DNA of 35,315 bases from Actinomycetota bacterium (GTDB taxonomy: Bacteria > Actinomycetota > Actinomycetes > Propionibacteriales > Propionibacteriaceae), in NCBI GenBank assembly GCA_020161795.1, contig JAIUOR010000008.1, positions 1 to 35,315 on the forward strand, read 5' to 3'. The position numbers were made by a program, and so were the translations under genes. Positions 10,177 through 19,707 of the stretch are shown one piece after another. The notes under the pieces are model-generated. The model was not told where the DNA came from. It worked only from the letters and a program-made list of their open reading frames with translations, and made no database searches. Each line of letters starts with the position of its first letter. The first letter of the stretch is position 1.

Positions 10177-11153
10177 CAGCCCAGTTCGACCGGGGCGGAC
10201 CGACGGCGATTGAACACCAGGCCGATGGCGGCGACCAGCACGCCACCGGCGACGACCATCCCCGCGGAGTTGCGCAGGCCGCCCAGGAGGAGGGCTGCCA
10301 CCCGATCGCCACCGGGGGCCGTCAGCGGAGCAGTGAGCGTGGAGGCCAGGGCGCCGGTCGCCAGGTGAACGCCGAGAGTGAGCAGCAGCCCGGTGGCGAT
10401 CAGGGCCAGCCCGGCCCAGCGCACCGCCCGCATCCGGTTGTTGGCGATCAGGACGGCGCCGACCAGCGCCAGCGCGGACACCACGGCCAACACCACGGGA
10501 CCGGTGGTGAGCCACCAGTACCCGGCGCGGGCGGCTTCCACGGCCACCGGATCCACCTTCACCAGCGACAGCGTCGCCTGGCTGTCCGGGATGAACCGGG
10601 CCAGCGCGAAGCCACCTTCCAGCAGCCGGTCGCGGGCAGCGTCCACCACCACCCCGATCCGAAGCTCCAGGGCGCCCTCCTCGAGGCTGAGCAGCGAGTC
10701 GTCCTCAGCCCGCAGCAGCGCCAGGAACTGCCCGTGGAGCTCCCTCATCGAGATCTCCCAGAGCCGGGCGAAGCGCTCCGACTCCACCACCCCGGTCACC
10801 TGGTCGGCGACGAACCCCTCGATCGCGTGGGTGATGGGACCGGACAGTGAGGGCAGCAACTCGCTGGTGCGCGGCGGCAGGCCGACCAGGTCGGTCAGCC
10901 CCTCCAGGCCGCCCCGGGTACGCGCCTCGACGTCGATGCCGTCCATGATGGCCCGGGTGGTGGCGGCCACGATCGCCTCCTGCACGGCAGGATCGTCGCG
11001 CAGCGTGACGGTGGCGGCCACGAACCCGTCGGTGTTCAGCGCTGCGGCCTCCGCCCAGGCCGCCGTCGCGGTCAGTGGCACCCCCAGCGCGGCGACGACG
11101 ATCAGCATGCCGGCCACCACGTCGCGCCACCACGACCCGGTCGTCTGGCTCAT
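10176..11153 (-). CDS. Membrane protein of unknown function with large extracytoplasmic domain
   Basis: A 325-aa protein I do not recognise as a named family. One hydrophobic N-terminal segment (residues ~9-34) serves as signal or anchor. An ~160-residue, mostly helical region follows, with many acidic residues and no cysteine cluster. The C-terminal third has three predicted membrane helices (around GPVVLAVVSALALVGAVLIA, WAGLALIATGLLLTLGVHLA and GMVVAGGVLVAAIGLVF) and a basic end (NRRRSAPVELG). The helical domain is thus expected outside. The ATG at 11153 has a GGGAGG ribosome binding site close upstream. It is translationally coupled to the fructosamine-kinase-like gene. Confidence 0.75.
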   Translation of the reverse strand: MSQTTGSWWRDVVAGMLIVVAALGVPLTATAAWAEAAALNTDGFVAATVTLRDDPAVQEAIVAATTRAIMDGIDVEARTRGGLEGLTDLVGLPPRTSELLPSLSGPITHAIEGFVADQVTGVVESERFARLWEISMRELHGQFLALLRAEDDSLLSLEEGALELRIGVVVDAARDRLLEGGFALARFIPDSQATLSLVKVDPVAVEAARAGYWWLTTGPVVLAVVSALALVGAVLIANNRMRAVRWAGLALIATGLLLTLGVHLATGALASTLTAPLTAPGGDRVAALLLGGLRNSAGMVVAGGVLVAAIGLVFNRRRSAPVELG

Positions 11154-11287
11154 CGCACCTCCCGGCGATCTCGACGAAATCTGGCCCGAGCGTACCGCCC
11201 ACCGCCGCCATCTCGTCCGGCGGAGATCGAATAATCCGCGCCGTCTCGTCGTTGGATCTCACAAGAGGCTCGTGAGGAGGGCAACCG

Positions 11288-11470
11288 ATGACGACGGCAA
11301 CGCAAGCCAGTGGGTGGTCGGATCCGCGGGACGAGATCGAGGTCGGCGTTCTGATGGCCAACGGCCGGCTGGCTCCCCGGCACTTCGCCACGCGCGCCGA
11401 GGCGGAGGCCTGGGCCGTCGACGGCGAGCAGGTCGTGGAATACAACCGCATCTGCGCCTGCGACGTCTAG
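11288..11470 (+). CDS. Small protein of unknown function
   Basis: A 60-aa ORF with a good ribosome binding site (GAGGAGGG, then 5 bases, then ATG). The sequence runs MTTATQASGWSDPRDEIEVG, then a compact alpha/beta-like region LMANGRLAPRHFATRAEAEAWA and an end NRICACDV with two cysteines two apart. It stands alone between a divergent membrane protein gene and a convergent ABC-F gene. I know no family for it. The well-placed ribosome binding site is the main reason to call it real. Confidence 0.55.
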   Translation: MTTATQASGWSDPRDEIEVGVLMANGRLAPRHFATRAEAEAWAVDGEQVVEYNRICACDV

Positions 11471-11530
11471 GGCCCCTCCGGGAAAGTCGACCCGGCTCCA
11501 GCCGCCGCCCGCTTCGAATGAGCTATCCGG

Positions 11531-13315
<1,785 letters not shown>

Positions 13316-13343
13316 CAGTGGGCCCGCTTCGAGTCAGGCAACC

Positions 13344-14108
13344 TCAACGGCCGCGCATGGCGCGGTTGGCGCCCTTCATGGTAGGCATCGGGCCCCGCGG
13401 GATCGGCACCTTCGGTCGCACGGCGTCCAGCGCGCGCAGCCGCTGCTTGACCTCGGTGATCTGAACCGGCTTGATGGCCTTGGGCGACTTCTTCAGGTGG
13501 TCGGCCAGCTTCTCCAGCGGCACCTGGCCCTCGCCGTCGCCCATCAGCACCGTGGTGACCGGGACGCCGTAGGCGACCTGCTCGTGCTTGCGGGCCTCCG
13601 AGGTGAGGACGGCCTTCAGCCGGGCCGGCGAGCCCTCGCCGATCAGCACGATTCCGGACGGGCCGACCACGCGGTGAACCACGTCCAGCTGCTTGGTGGC
13701 GGTGACAGCGGCGGTGTAGTCGTACTTCTTCTTGTCGAGCATGCTGAGCGCGACCTCGGCCGACCCGGGCTTACCCGCGTAGCGCTTGTAGGTCGCCTTC
13801 TTGGCCCGGTTCAGCAGGATGTACAGCGCGGCGACCAGGCCGGCCATGATTCCGGTGATCAGCCACAGCCACCAGGGCTGCAGGAAGATGCCCAGCAGCG
13901 CGATCAGCAGGGTGGCGCCCAGGCCGCCGCCGAGCATCAGCCACTGGGCCTGCGGATCGGCCTCGACGGTGATCCGGTAGGTCTCCCGGATCTGCCGGAA
14001 CCAGCCCCAGTCCTTGGGGTCGTTGGAGTTCTTCTTCGCCTGCTTGGCCGCCTTGACAGCGGCCTTCTGCTTGGCCTCGAGCTCCTTGGCCTTCTCGCTC
14101 TTCGCCAT
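13344..14108 (-). CDS. DUF4191 membrane protein
   Basis: A 254-aa protein. It has a Lys/Ala-rich N-terminus (~30 residues, probably a short coiled coil), two adjacent hydrophobic helices at residues ~57-100 and a C-terminal cytoplasmic domain with VVGPSGIVLIGEGSPARLK and VLMGDGEGQVPLEKL. The tail is strongly basic (KVPIPRGPMPTMKGANRAMRGR). Domain content and the position directly after lipA fit DUF4191, a family I recall mainly from actinobacteria next to lipA. Its ATG shares one base with the lipA stop (TAATG), so the two are translationally coupled. The function is unknown. Confidence 0.88.
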   Translation of the reverse strand: MAKSEKAKELEAKQKAAVKAAKQAKKNSNDPKDWGWFRQIRETYRITVEADPQAQWLMLGGGLGATLLIALLGIFLQPWWLWLITGIMAGLVAALYILLNRAKKATYKRYAGKPGSAEVALSMLDKKKYDYTAAVTATKQLDVVHRVVGPSGIVLIGEGSPARLKAVLTSEARKHEQVAYGVPVTTVLMGDGEGQVPLEKLADHLKKSPKAIKPVQITEVKQRLRALDAVRPKVPIPRGPMPTMKGANRAMRGR

Positions 14109-15052
14109 TACGCGATCTCCTGCTTGGCCCGCTGCTCGCGGGTGGTGAGTGCTTGCCGGTACAGCCGTCCGGCCCGGTACGACGAGCGCACCAACGGGCC
14201 GCTCAGGACGCCGACGAAGCCGATCTGGGTGGCCTCCTCGGCCAGTTCGTCGAACTCCTCCGGGGTGACCCAGCGGTCGATCGGGTGGTGCCGGACCGTC
14301 GGCCGCAGGTACTGCGTGATGGTGATCAGCTCGGCGCCTGCCGAATGCAGGTCGCGCAGCGCCTCGGAGATCTCCTCGCGGGTCTCGCCCATCCCGAGGA
14401 TGAGGTTCGACTTGGTCACCAGCCCGCGCTCGCGGGACTTGCGCAGCACGTCCAGCGACAGCTCGTAGGTGAAGCCGGGACGGATCCGGCGGAAGATCCG
14501 CGGGACGGTCTCGACATTGTGGGCGAAGACCTCCGGCTCGGTGTCGAAGATCTGGTTCAGCCGCTCGTCCCGGTTGTCGAAGTCGGGGGCGAGCATCTCG
14601 ACCCCGACGCCCGGGTTCAACTCATGGATCTTGCGGATCGTCTCGGCGTACAGCCAGGCGCCGCCGTCGTCCAGGTCGTCGCGGCAGACGCCGGTGACGG
14701 TGGCGTAGCGCAACCCCATGGTGCGGACGGACTCGGCCACCCGCAGCGGCTCACTGGTGTCGTAGCCGGAGGGCTTGCGGGATTCGATCTGGCAGAAGTC
14801 GCACCGCCGCGTGCAGGAATCGCCACCGATCAGGAAGGTGGCCTCGCGATCCTGCCAGCACTCGTAGATGTTCGGGCAGCCGGCCTCCTGGCAGACGGTG
14901 TGCAGCCCCTCGTCTTTCACCAGCGCCTGCAGTTCGCGGTAATCCTCGCCCATCGTGGCGGTGATCTTGATCCACGGCGGCTTGCGCTCGATCGGAGTCT
15001 GGGAGTTGCGCACCTCAAGACGAAGCAGGCGGCGCGGCTCGGTAACGGTCAC
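14108..15052 (-). CDS. lipA: Lipoyl synthase
   Basis: A 314-aa radical-SAM enzyme that inserts two sulfurs into octanoyl groups on lipoyl domains. Both iron-sulfur sites are complete: the auxiliary cluster [12 protein letters not shown] (C-x4-C-x5-C, with the essential C-terminal serine in [11 protein letters not shown]) and the radical-SAM cluster [35 protein letters not shown] and [11 protein letters not shown] are further family segments. Likely substrates are the SucB lipoyl domains encoded nearby and GcvH. The GTG at 15052 is chosen because TAGAAT lies 6 bases upstream and there is no ribosome binding site (leaderless). The gene therefore has its own promoter although it belongs to the sucB-lipB region. 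Confidence 0.97.
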   Translation of the reverse strand: MTVTEPRRLLRLEVRNSQTPIERKPPWIKITATMGEDYRELQALVKDEGLHTVCQEAGCPNIYECWQDREATFLIGGDSCTRRCDFCQIESRKPSGYDTSEPLRVAESVRTMGLRYATVTGVCRDDLDDGGAWLYAETIRKIHELNPGVGVEMLAPDFDNRDERLNQIFDTEPEVFAHNVETVPRIFRRIRPGFTYELSLDVLRKSRERGLVTKSNLILGMGETREEISEALRDLHSAGAELITITQYLRPTVRHHPIDRWVTPEEFDELAEEATQIGFVGVLSGPLVRSSYRAGRLYRQALTTREQRAKQEIA

Positions 15053-15058
15053 CCGGTC

Positions 15059-15064
15059 ATTCTA
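15059..15064 (-). promoter_or_regulatory. -10 box of a leaderless lipA promoter
   Basis: On the minus strand TAGAAT is followed by 6 bases (GACCGG) and the lipA GTG. No clear -35 is seen. Confidence 0.6.
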
Positions 15065-15165
15065 TCGGCTCGGCACCCCGCCGGCGTCACGGGGCGGCGG
15101 CCGGGTCAACCCGCGGACGACGAGGGCATCCGCTTGGGGGCGGAGCCGCCACGATCGGCGGGAAT

Positions 15166-15202
15166 CGCGACACCCCCGGGCGGTCGGCCCGAGGGTGTCG
15201 CG
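15166..15202 (-). terminator. Strong terminator hairpin after the FG-GAP gene
   Basis: Arms CGCGACACCC (15166-15175) and GGGTGTCGCG (15193-15202) pair perfectly. After one mismatch, five more pairs (CGGGC/GCCCG) close a 5-base loop. The hairpin lies 17 bases beyond the stop of the FG-GAP gene and upstream of the lipA promoter, separating the two units. No T-run. Confidence 0.7.
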
Positions 15203-15219
15203 CAGTGGGTGGGCGCTGG

Positions 15220-16611
15220 TCAGCGTCCGGTGACGGCGCCGAAGATGTCGTCGGGGTTGAGCTTGGTCGCCTTGCCGGTCTTGGCCGAGACCCGGAAGAT
15301 CCTGCCCAGGGGGCCCTCGGAGAAGGAGCCGCCACCGCCGATCACCAGATCGTCGGCCACCTCGCCGCGGTTGCGCAGGAAGGCCAACAGATCGCCGATA
15401 CCGCGGTAGTCGGGCTTGCCCGGCAGGCCGTGGCCTTCGTAGAGCTGGGTGGCCGCGCAGCCCTTGGCCTTCCGCAACGGGATGAGCCAGGCCGAGCCGT
15501 CGCCCTCGTGGCCTTTGCTGATGGCCTCACCGGTTCCGCCGACCAGCACGGCCGGGACGCCGTCGCAGGTGGCGCCGATCGCCAGGTGCCCACCGAACCG
15601 GTCGAGACGCTCGGCCTTGCCCGGGATGCCAGCGCTGTTCTGTGAGATCCGTTTCACCGGCTTGACCTTGCCCTTGCTGAGGGAGAACACCTGGATCGAA
15701 CCGGTGCGCTTCACCTTGCCGACATGGTCGCCGGGGGTACCCACCACCAGGTAGCCGTCACGCGCCACCACGGCGTTGCCGAAGTAGTCGTACTTGTCGA
15801 CCGCTCCGGTGACAGACCTGGTCGCCTGCGTGATCCTCTTGACGGACTTCACCCCGGCTGAGTTGAGCGTGACGACGGCGACCGTGCCGGCCTGGGACTT
15901 GCCGTTCACCTTCGCTCCCGGAGCGCCGATGAAGAGCTGGCTGCCCCAGCTGTCCATGGCCCCGCCGAAGTCGCCCTTCATGGCGGCGGGCACCTTGCCC
16001 GAACCGGGCGCGAGCTTCACCGGGCTGCCGGTGGGCAGGCCCGCGCCGGTGAGCTTGTACAGCAGCACCTGGTCGTCGTAGCGGACGCCCTTGCTCGTTT
16101 CGATGTAGGTGGAGGTGCTCACCGCCAGCCGCCGCACCGGCGACTCCACCAGGGCCAGCGACTGCAGATGGGACTTCGCCTTGGTGAGGACCACGAAGGA
16201 GTGCCGGCTCGTGGCCTGGAGTCCGGCCGCTGAGCCGGGGATGAGGTGCACGGTGACCTTGCTGGAGGCGCTGGAGGAGGCGACGAGATCGGTGTAGCCG
16301 TCACCGTTGAGATCCCGGGCCAGCAGCGGCAGGCCGATCCCGTACTCATCGGCCGCCAGGTCGGCGTGCGCGATGTCGGCGACCCGACCTGAGCCGTACC
16401 AGACGCGGATGAACCTGAACTCCTGGTCGTCGACCATGGTGGCCGCTACGTCGGCCCTGCCGTCCCCGTCGTAGTCGGGGGTGGCGGCAGCGGCCGGTTT
16501 GGCGGCGGGGAGGGCAGGGGCGCCCTGAGGTGCGGCGGCGGCCTGGGGAGCCGGTGCGGCCAGCAGCGCCGCGGCGGCCAGCGCGATGACGGGAGCGTGG
16601 GTGGGCTTCAT
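15220..16611 (-). CDS. Secreted FG-GAP repeat protein
   Basis: A 463-aa protein with a Sec signal peptide (MKPTHAPVIALAAAALLAAP, then QAAAAP) and an Ala/Pro-rich linker. Calcium-loop motifs DYDGDGRADVA (near residue 46) and DLNGDGYTDLVAS (near 98) are typical of FG-GAP/integrin-alpha beta-propeller repeats. Further blades can be seen at GSQLFIGAPGAKVNG, YDYFGNAVVARDGYLVVGTPGDHVG, RFGGHLAIGAT and ADDLVIGGGGSFSEG. Two cysteines near the C-terminal third could form a disulfide. It is probably an extracellular propeller protein with a binding or enzymatic role that I cannot name. It lies between lipB (74 bases upstream) and lipA, which are normally adjacent, and is followed by a strong terminator. 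No good ribosome binding site is visible before the ATG. Confidence 0.85.
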   Translation of the reverse strand: MKPTHAPVIALAAAALLAAPAPQAAAAPQGAPALPAAKPAAAATPDYDGDGRADVAATMVDDQEFRFIRVWYGSGRVADIAHADLAADEYGIGLPLLARDLNGDGYTDLVASSSASSKVTVHLIPGSAAGLQATSRHSFVVLTKAKSHLQSLALVESPVRRLAVSTSTYIETSKGVRYDDQVLLYKLTGAGLPTGSPVKLAPGSGKVPAAMKGDFGGAMDSWGSQLFIGAPGAKVNGKSQAGTVAVVTLNSAGVKSVKRITQATRSVTGAVDKYDYFGNAVVARDGYLVVGTPGDHVGKVKRTGSIQVFSLSKGKVKPVKRISQNSAGIPGKAERLDRFGGHLAIGATCDGVPAVLVGGTGEAISKGHEGDGSAWLIPLRKAKGCAATQLYEGHGLPGKPDYRGIGDLLAFLRNRGEVADDLVIGGGGSFSEGPLGRIFRVSAKTGKATKLNPDDIFGAVTGR

Positions 16612-16685
16612 GAAGTACTCACGCGCCGACCGCGGGAAATGTGGCAGCCCCGCGTGGCATTCGTCCCGTCCGCACGAGCCGGGAG

Positions 16686-17513
16686 TCAGACGGTCAGCCC
16701 GAGAGTGACGGTCGGTGCCAGCGTGGCCAGGTCCGGCGACTGGGTGTAGGGCTCGAAGCGCAGCAGCTCGGTGAGGTGGGGCTCCAGGCGTTGGGCGACC
16801 TCGAGCAGCGAGGGTGCGTGGCCGCCCAGCTCGTCGGCCAGCGAGGTGACGCCGGCGTCGGTGATGCCACAGGGGATGATCCGGCCGAAGTCGTTCAGGT
16901 CGCTGGTGACGTTGAGCGCGAAGCCGTGCATCGTGGTCTGCCGGGAGACCCGGATGCCGATCGCGGCGATCTTGCGTTCCGGGCGGTCGGCTTCGGCCGA
17001 CAGCCAGACGCCGGTGCGCCCGGGTACCCGTCCGGTCGCGATGCCGTACTCGGCCAGCAGCCGGATCAGCGCTTCCTCGACGCGGCGGACGTAGTCGACC
17101 ACTCCGATTCCGCGCGGCAGGAAGACGATCGGGTAGCCGACCAACTGGCCGGGGCCGTGGTAGGTGATCTTGCCGCCCCGGTCGACGTCCACCACCGGGG
17201 TGCCGTCGAGGGGGCGCTCGTGCGGCTCGGTCCGGCGTCCGGCGGTGTACACCGGCGGATGCTCGACGTACAGCACCTGCGGGCCGAGCTCCCGGCCGGC
17301 CACCCGGGCGTGGATCTCACGTTGCAGATCCCACGCCCGGTGGTAGTCGGTGAGCGACGGGGGCTGGTCGGCGATCCCCCGATAGTGGAACACCGCCGGC
17401 CGCCGGTCGGGCTCGCCCGGCGCGGGCAGAGCGCGACGAGCCGCCTCGTCCTCGCCGGGCGGGACGGCGGCACCGTCCTCCGGCAGGGCGTAGCGAGGGT
17501 CGACCGTAGTCAC
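16686..17513 (-). CDS. lipB: Octanoyl-[ACP]-protein N-octanoyltransferase
   Basis: A 275-aa enzyme that moves octanoyl from acyl carrier protein to lipoyl-domain lysines, providing the substrate of LipA. Family motifs: [42 protein letters not shown] (catalytic Lys), [13 protein letters not shown] and the catalytic cysteine in [14 protein letters not shown]. An N-terminal extension of ~40 residues (acidic, Pro-rich) precedes the first family segment; a later start is possible, but the GTG at 17513 overlaps the sucB stop in a GTGA, the expected coupled layout. The substrate protein SucB is encoded immediately upstream. Confidence 0.96.
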   Translation of the reverse strand: MTTVDPRYALPEDGAAVPPGEDEAARRALPAPGEPDRRPAVFHYRGIADQPPSLTDYHRAWDLQREIHARVAGRELGPQVLYVEHPPVYTAGRRTEPHERPLDGTPVVDVDRGGKITYHGPGQLVGYPIVFLPRGIGVVDYVRRVEEALIRLLAEYGIATGRVPGRTGVWLSAEADRPERKIAAIGIRVSRQTTMHGFALNVTSDLNDFGRIIPCGITDAGVTSLADELGGHAPSLLEVAQRLEPHLTELLRFEPYTQSPDLATLAPTVTLGLTV

Positions 17514-19267
17514 AGGCCGAGTTCGCCCCCGAAGTCGCCTTCCTCCAGACGCGCCTTGACGAAGCTCAGGAAGCGGGCGGCGTCCGCCCCGTCCACGATC
17601 CGGTGGTCATAGGTCATCGACAGGTACATCATGTCGCGGATCGCGATGATCTCACCGAGGTTCGGATCCTTGATCACCATCGGACGCTTCACCAGTGCGC
17701 CGGTGCCCAGGATCGCCACCTGCGGCTGGTTGATGATCGGCGTGTCGAACAGGGTGCCGGCCGAGCCGTAGTTGGTGATCGTGAAGGTTCCGCCGGAGAG
17801 ATCGTCCGGGGTGATCTTGTTGGCACGGGTGCGGGCGGCCAGGTCGGCGATGTTCTTCGCCAGCCCGGGCACAGACAGGTCGCCGGCGTTCTTCACGACC
17901 GGAACCACCAGGCCCTTCTCGGTGTCCACAGCGATGCTCAGGTGCTCGGCGTCGGCGTAGGTCACCGTGCCGGCCTCGGAGTCGAACGTGGCGTTCACCT
18001 TCGGGAACTGCTTCAGCGCCTCGGCGGACGCCTTGGCGATGAACGGCAGGTAGCTGAGCCCGACGCCCTCGCGGGCGCGGAACTCGTCCTTCACCTGGGC
18101 GCGCAGCCGCGAGATGGTGGTGAGGTCGACCTCGACGGTGGCGGTGAGCTGGGCCGCGACCTGCAGCGACTCGACCATCCGCTTGGCGATGGTGGCCCGC
18201 AGCCGGGTGATCTTCTCGGTGGTGCCGCGCTTGCCGGCGTCCGGCGATTCGGTCACCGCGGCGGATGCGGCCGGAGCGCTCGGCGCCGGGGCCGCGGCCT
18301 GCTGGGCGGCGGCCGCCGCGGCCGCCTCACGGGCCTCGACCGCGGCCATGACGTCCTGCTTGCGGATGCGTCCACCGACGCCGGTTCCGATCAGCGTGGC
18401 CAGATCGACGTTGTTGGCGGACGCGATCTTGCGCACCACCGGGGTGACGTAGACCGGCTCGGTCGGCTCCTCGCTGACCCGCCGCGCAGGCGCGGGAGCC
18501 GCGGCCGCGGGAGCCGCAGGCGCGGGAGCCGGGGGAGCGGCAGGAGCCGGTGCGGGAGCGGTCGGCGCCGGGGCGGCCGGCGCGGGGGCTGCGGCCGGGG
18601 CCGGGGCCGGGGTGGGTGCGGGAGCGGCCGGCTGGGGCGCGGGGGCCGCGGGAGCGGCCGGGGCAGGGGCCGCTGACGGCGTCCCGATCAGGGCCAGCAC
18701 GGCTCCGACCGCGGCGGTGGCATCCTCGGCGACCAGGATCTCCAGGACGGTCCCGGCGGCGGGGGAGGGGATCTCGGTGTCGACCTTGTCGGTGGAGACC
18801 TCGACCAGCGGTTCGTCGACCTCGACGGTGTCGCCGACCCGCTTCAGCCACCGCGAGATCGTGCCTTCGGCCACGGACTCGCCGAGCTGGGGCAGCACGA
18901 CCTCGACCGGATCGGGTGCTGCGGGGGCGGCGGCAGGCGCCGGTTCGGCGGCGGGCTCCGGCTGCGGAGCGGGAGCGGGAGCCTCAGCGGCGGGAGCGGC
19001 CGGCTCCGCGGGCGCGCCGGAAGCCTCCGAGGGATCGCCGATCACCGCGAGCACCGCGCCGACCGCGGCGGTGTCGTCCTCGGCGAACAGAATCTCCAGC
19101 ACCACGCCGGCGGCGGGGGAGGGGATCTCGGTGTCGACCTTGTCGGTGGAGACCTCGACCAAGGGCTCGTCCATCGCGACGGTGTCGCCGACCCGCTTCA
19201 GCCACCGCGAGATGGTTCCCTCGGTGACGCTCTCGCCGAGCGCAGGCAGTGGGACGGGAGTGGACAT
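17510..19267 (-). CDS. sucB: 2-oxoacid dehydrogenase E2 (dihydrolipoamide acyltransferase), SucB type with two lipoyl domains
   Basis: A 585-aa core enzyme of the 2-oxoglutarate/pyruvate dehydrogenase assemblies. Two lipoyl domains (residues ~1-78 and ~120-198) carry the lipoylated lysine in STDKVDTEI (Lys43 and Lys161). They are joined by Ala/Pro-rich linkers; the second linker is over 80 residues. A peripheral subunit-binding domain follows ([35 protein letters not shown]), then the catalytic domain ending with [17 protein letters not shown] (His/Asp of the active site). In actinobacteria this protein is commonly the E2 for both complexes; which it serves here cannot be read from sequence. 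The start ATG at 19267 is preceded by AAAGGAG; an upstream in-frame ATG at 19287 lies before that site. Confidence 0.95.
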   Translation of the reverse strand: MSTPVPLPALGESVTEGTISRWLKRVGDTVAMDEPLVEVSTDKVDTEIPSPAAGVVLEILFAEDDTAAVGAVLAVIGDPSEASGAPAEPAAPAAEAPAPAPQPEPAAEPAPAAAPAAPDPVEVVLPQLGESVAEGTISRWLKRVGDTVEVDEPLVEVSTDKVDTEIPSPAAGTVLEILVAEDATAAVGAVLALIGTPSAAPAPAAPAAPAPQPAAPAPTPAPAPAAAPAPAAPAPTAPAPAPAAPPAPAPAAPAAAAPAPARRVSEEPTEPVYVTPVVRKIASANNVDLATLIGTGVGGRIRKQDVMAAVEAREAAAAAAAQQAAAPAPSAPAASAAVTESPDAGKRGTTEKITRLRATIAKRMVESLQVAAQLTATVEVDLTTISRLRAQVKDEFRAREGVGLSYLPFIAKASAEALKQFPKVNATFDSEAGTVTYADAEHLSIAVDTEKGLVVPVVKNAGDLSVPGLAKNIADLAARTRANKITPDDLSGGTFTITNYGSAGTLFDTPIINQPQVAILGTGALVKRPMVIKDPNLGEIIAIRDMMYLSMTYDHRIVDGADAARFLSFVKARLEEGDFGGELGL

Positions 19268-19378
19268 GGTGTGAGCTCCTTTGAACATCCGCGGTGATCT
19301 GCGGATCAGACTATCCCGCCCTCGCCATGGCGCCCACCCCAGTACCACCATGTCGACCAAGCAGCCCGGATCGTGCTG

Positions 19379-19384
19379 GATAAT
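19379..19384 (+). promoter_or_regulatory. -10 box of a leaderless gene at 19392
   Basis: GATAAT followed after 7 bases by GTG 19392. An ATG at 19383 overlaps the box and is therefore an unlikely start. Confidence 0.5.
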
Positions 19385-19391
19385 GGGCGCC

Positions 19392-19700
19392 GTGGGTTGG
19401 TTCTCCAGACGCCGGAAGAACGGCGGTGCCGCGCAGGCGGACGCGGCCGCGGTCGCGCACCTGGAGAGTTTCCTGGCGACCCGGCGCGGGGTCGAGGCGT
19501 TCATCGAGCTTCCCACCACGATGACCCGGGCCACCGTGCTGCTGATCGCCCACGACGGCGAATGGACCCGGCGCAGCGTCGAATCGGTCGAGTGGGCACG
19601 GAAATTCGCCGCCAGTCACCACCTGCCCGCCTATGACGCGGGCGTTGTCGGCTACCCGCAGCGGATGCGCGACTACAACGCCCGTCACCGCTCCCGCTGA
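19392..19700 (+). CDS. Conserved small protein of unknown function
   Basis: A 102-aa protein beginning (M)[11 protein letters not shown], with [22 protein letters not shown]-like strand [17 protein letters not shown] and an end [22 protein letters not shown] recall similar proteins from other actinobacteria under vague names, with no established function. The pattern suggests a small alpha/beta fold in the cytoplasm. The GTG at 19392 is favoured over upstream in-frame starts because a -10 box sits 7 bases before it. It is divergent from sucB and ends 7 bases from the convergent flavoprotein gene. Confidence 0.75.
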   Translation: MGWFSRRRKNGGAAQADAAAVAHLESFLATRRGVEAFIELPTTMTRATVLLIAHDGEWTRRSVESVEWARKFAASHHLPAYDAGVVGYPQRMRDYNARHRSR

Positions 19701-19707
19701 CAGCGGG

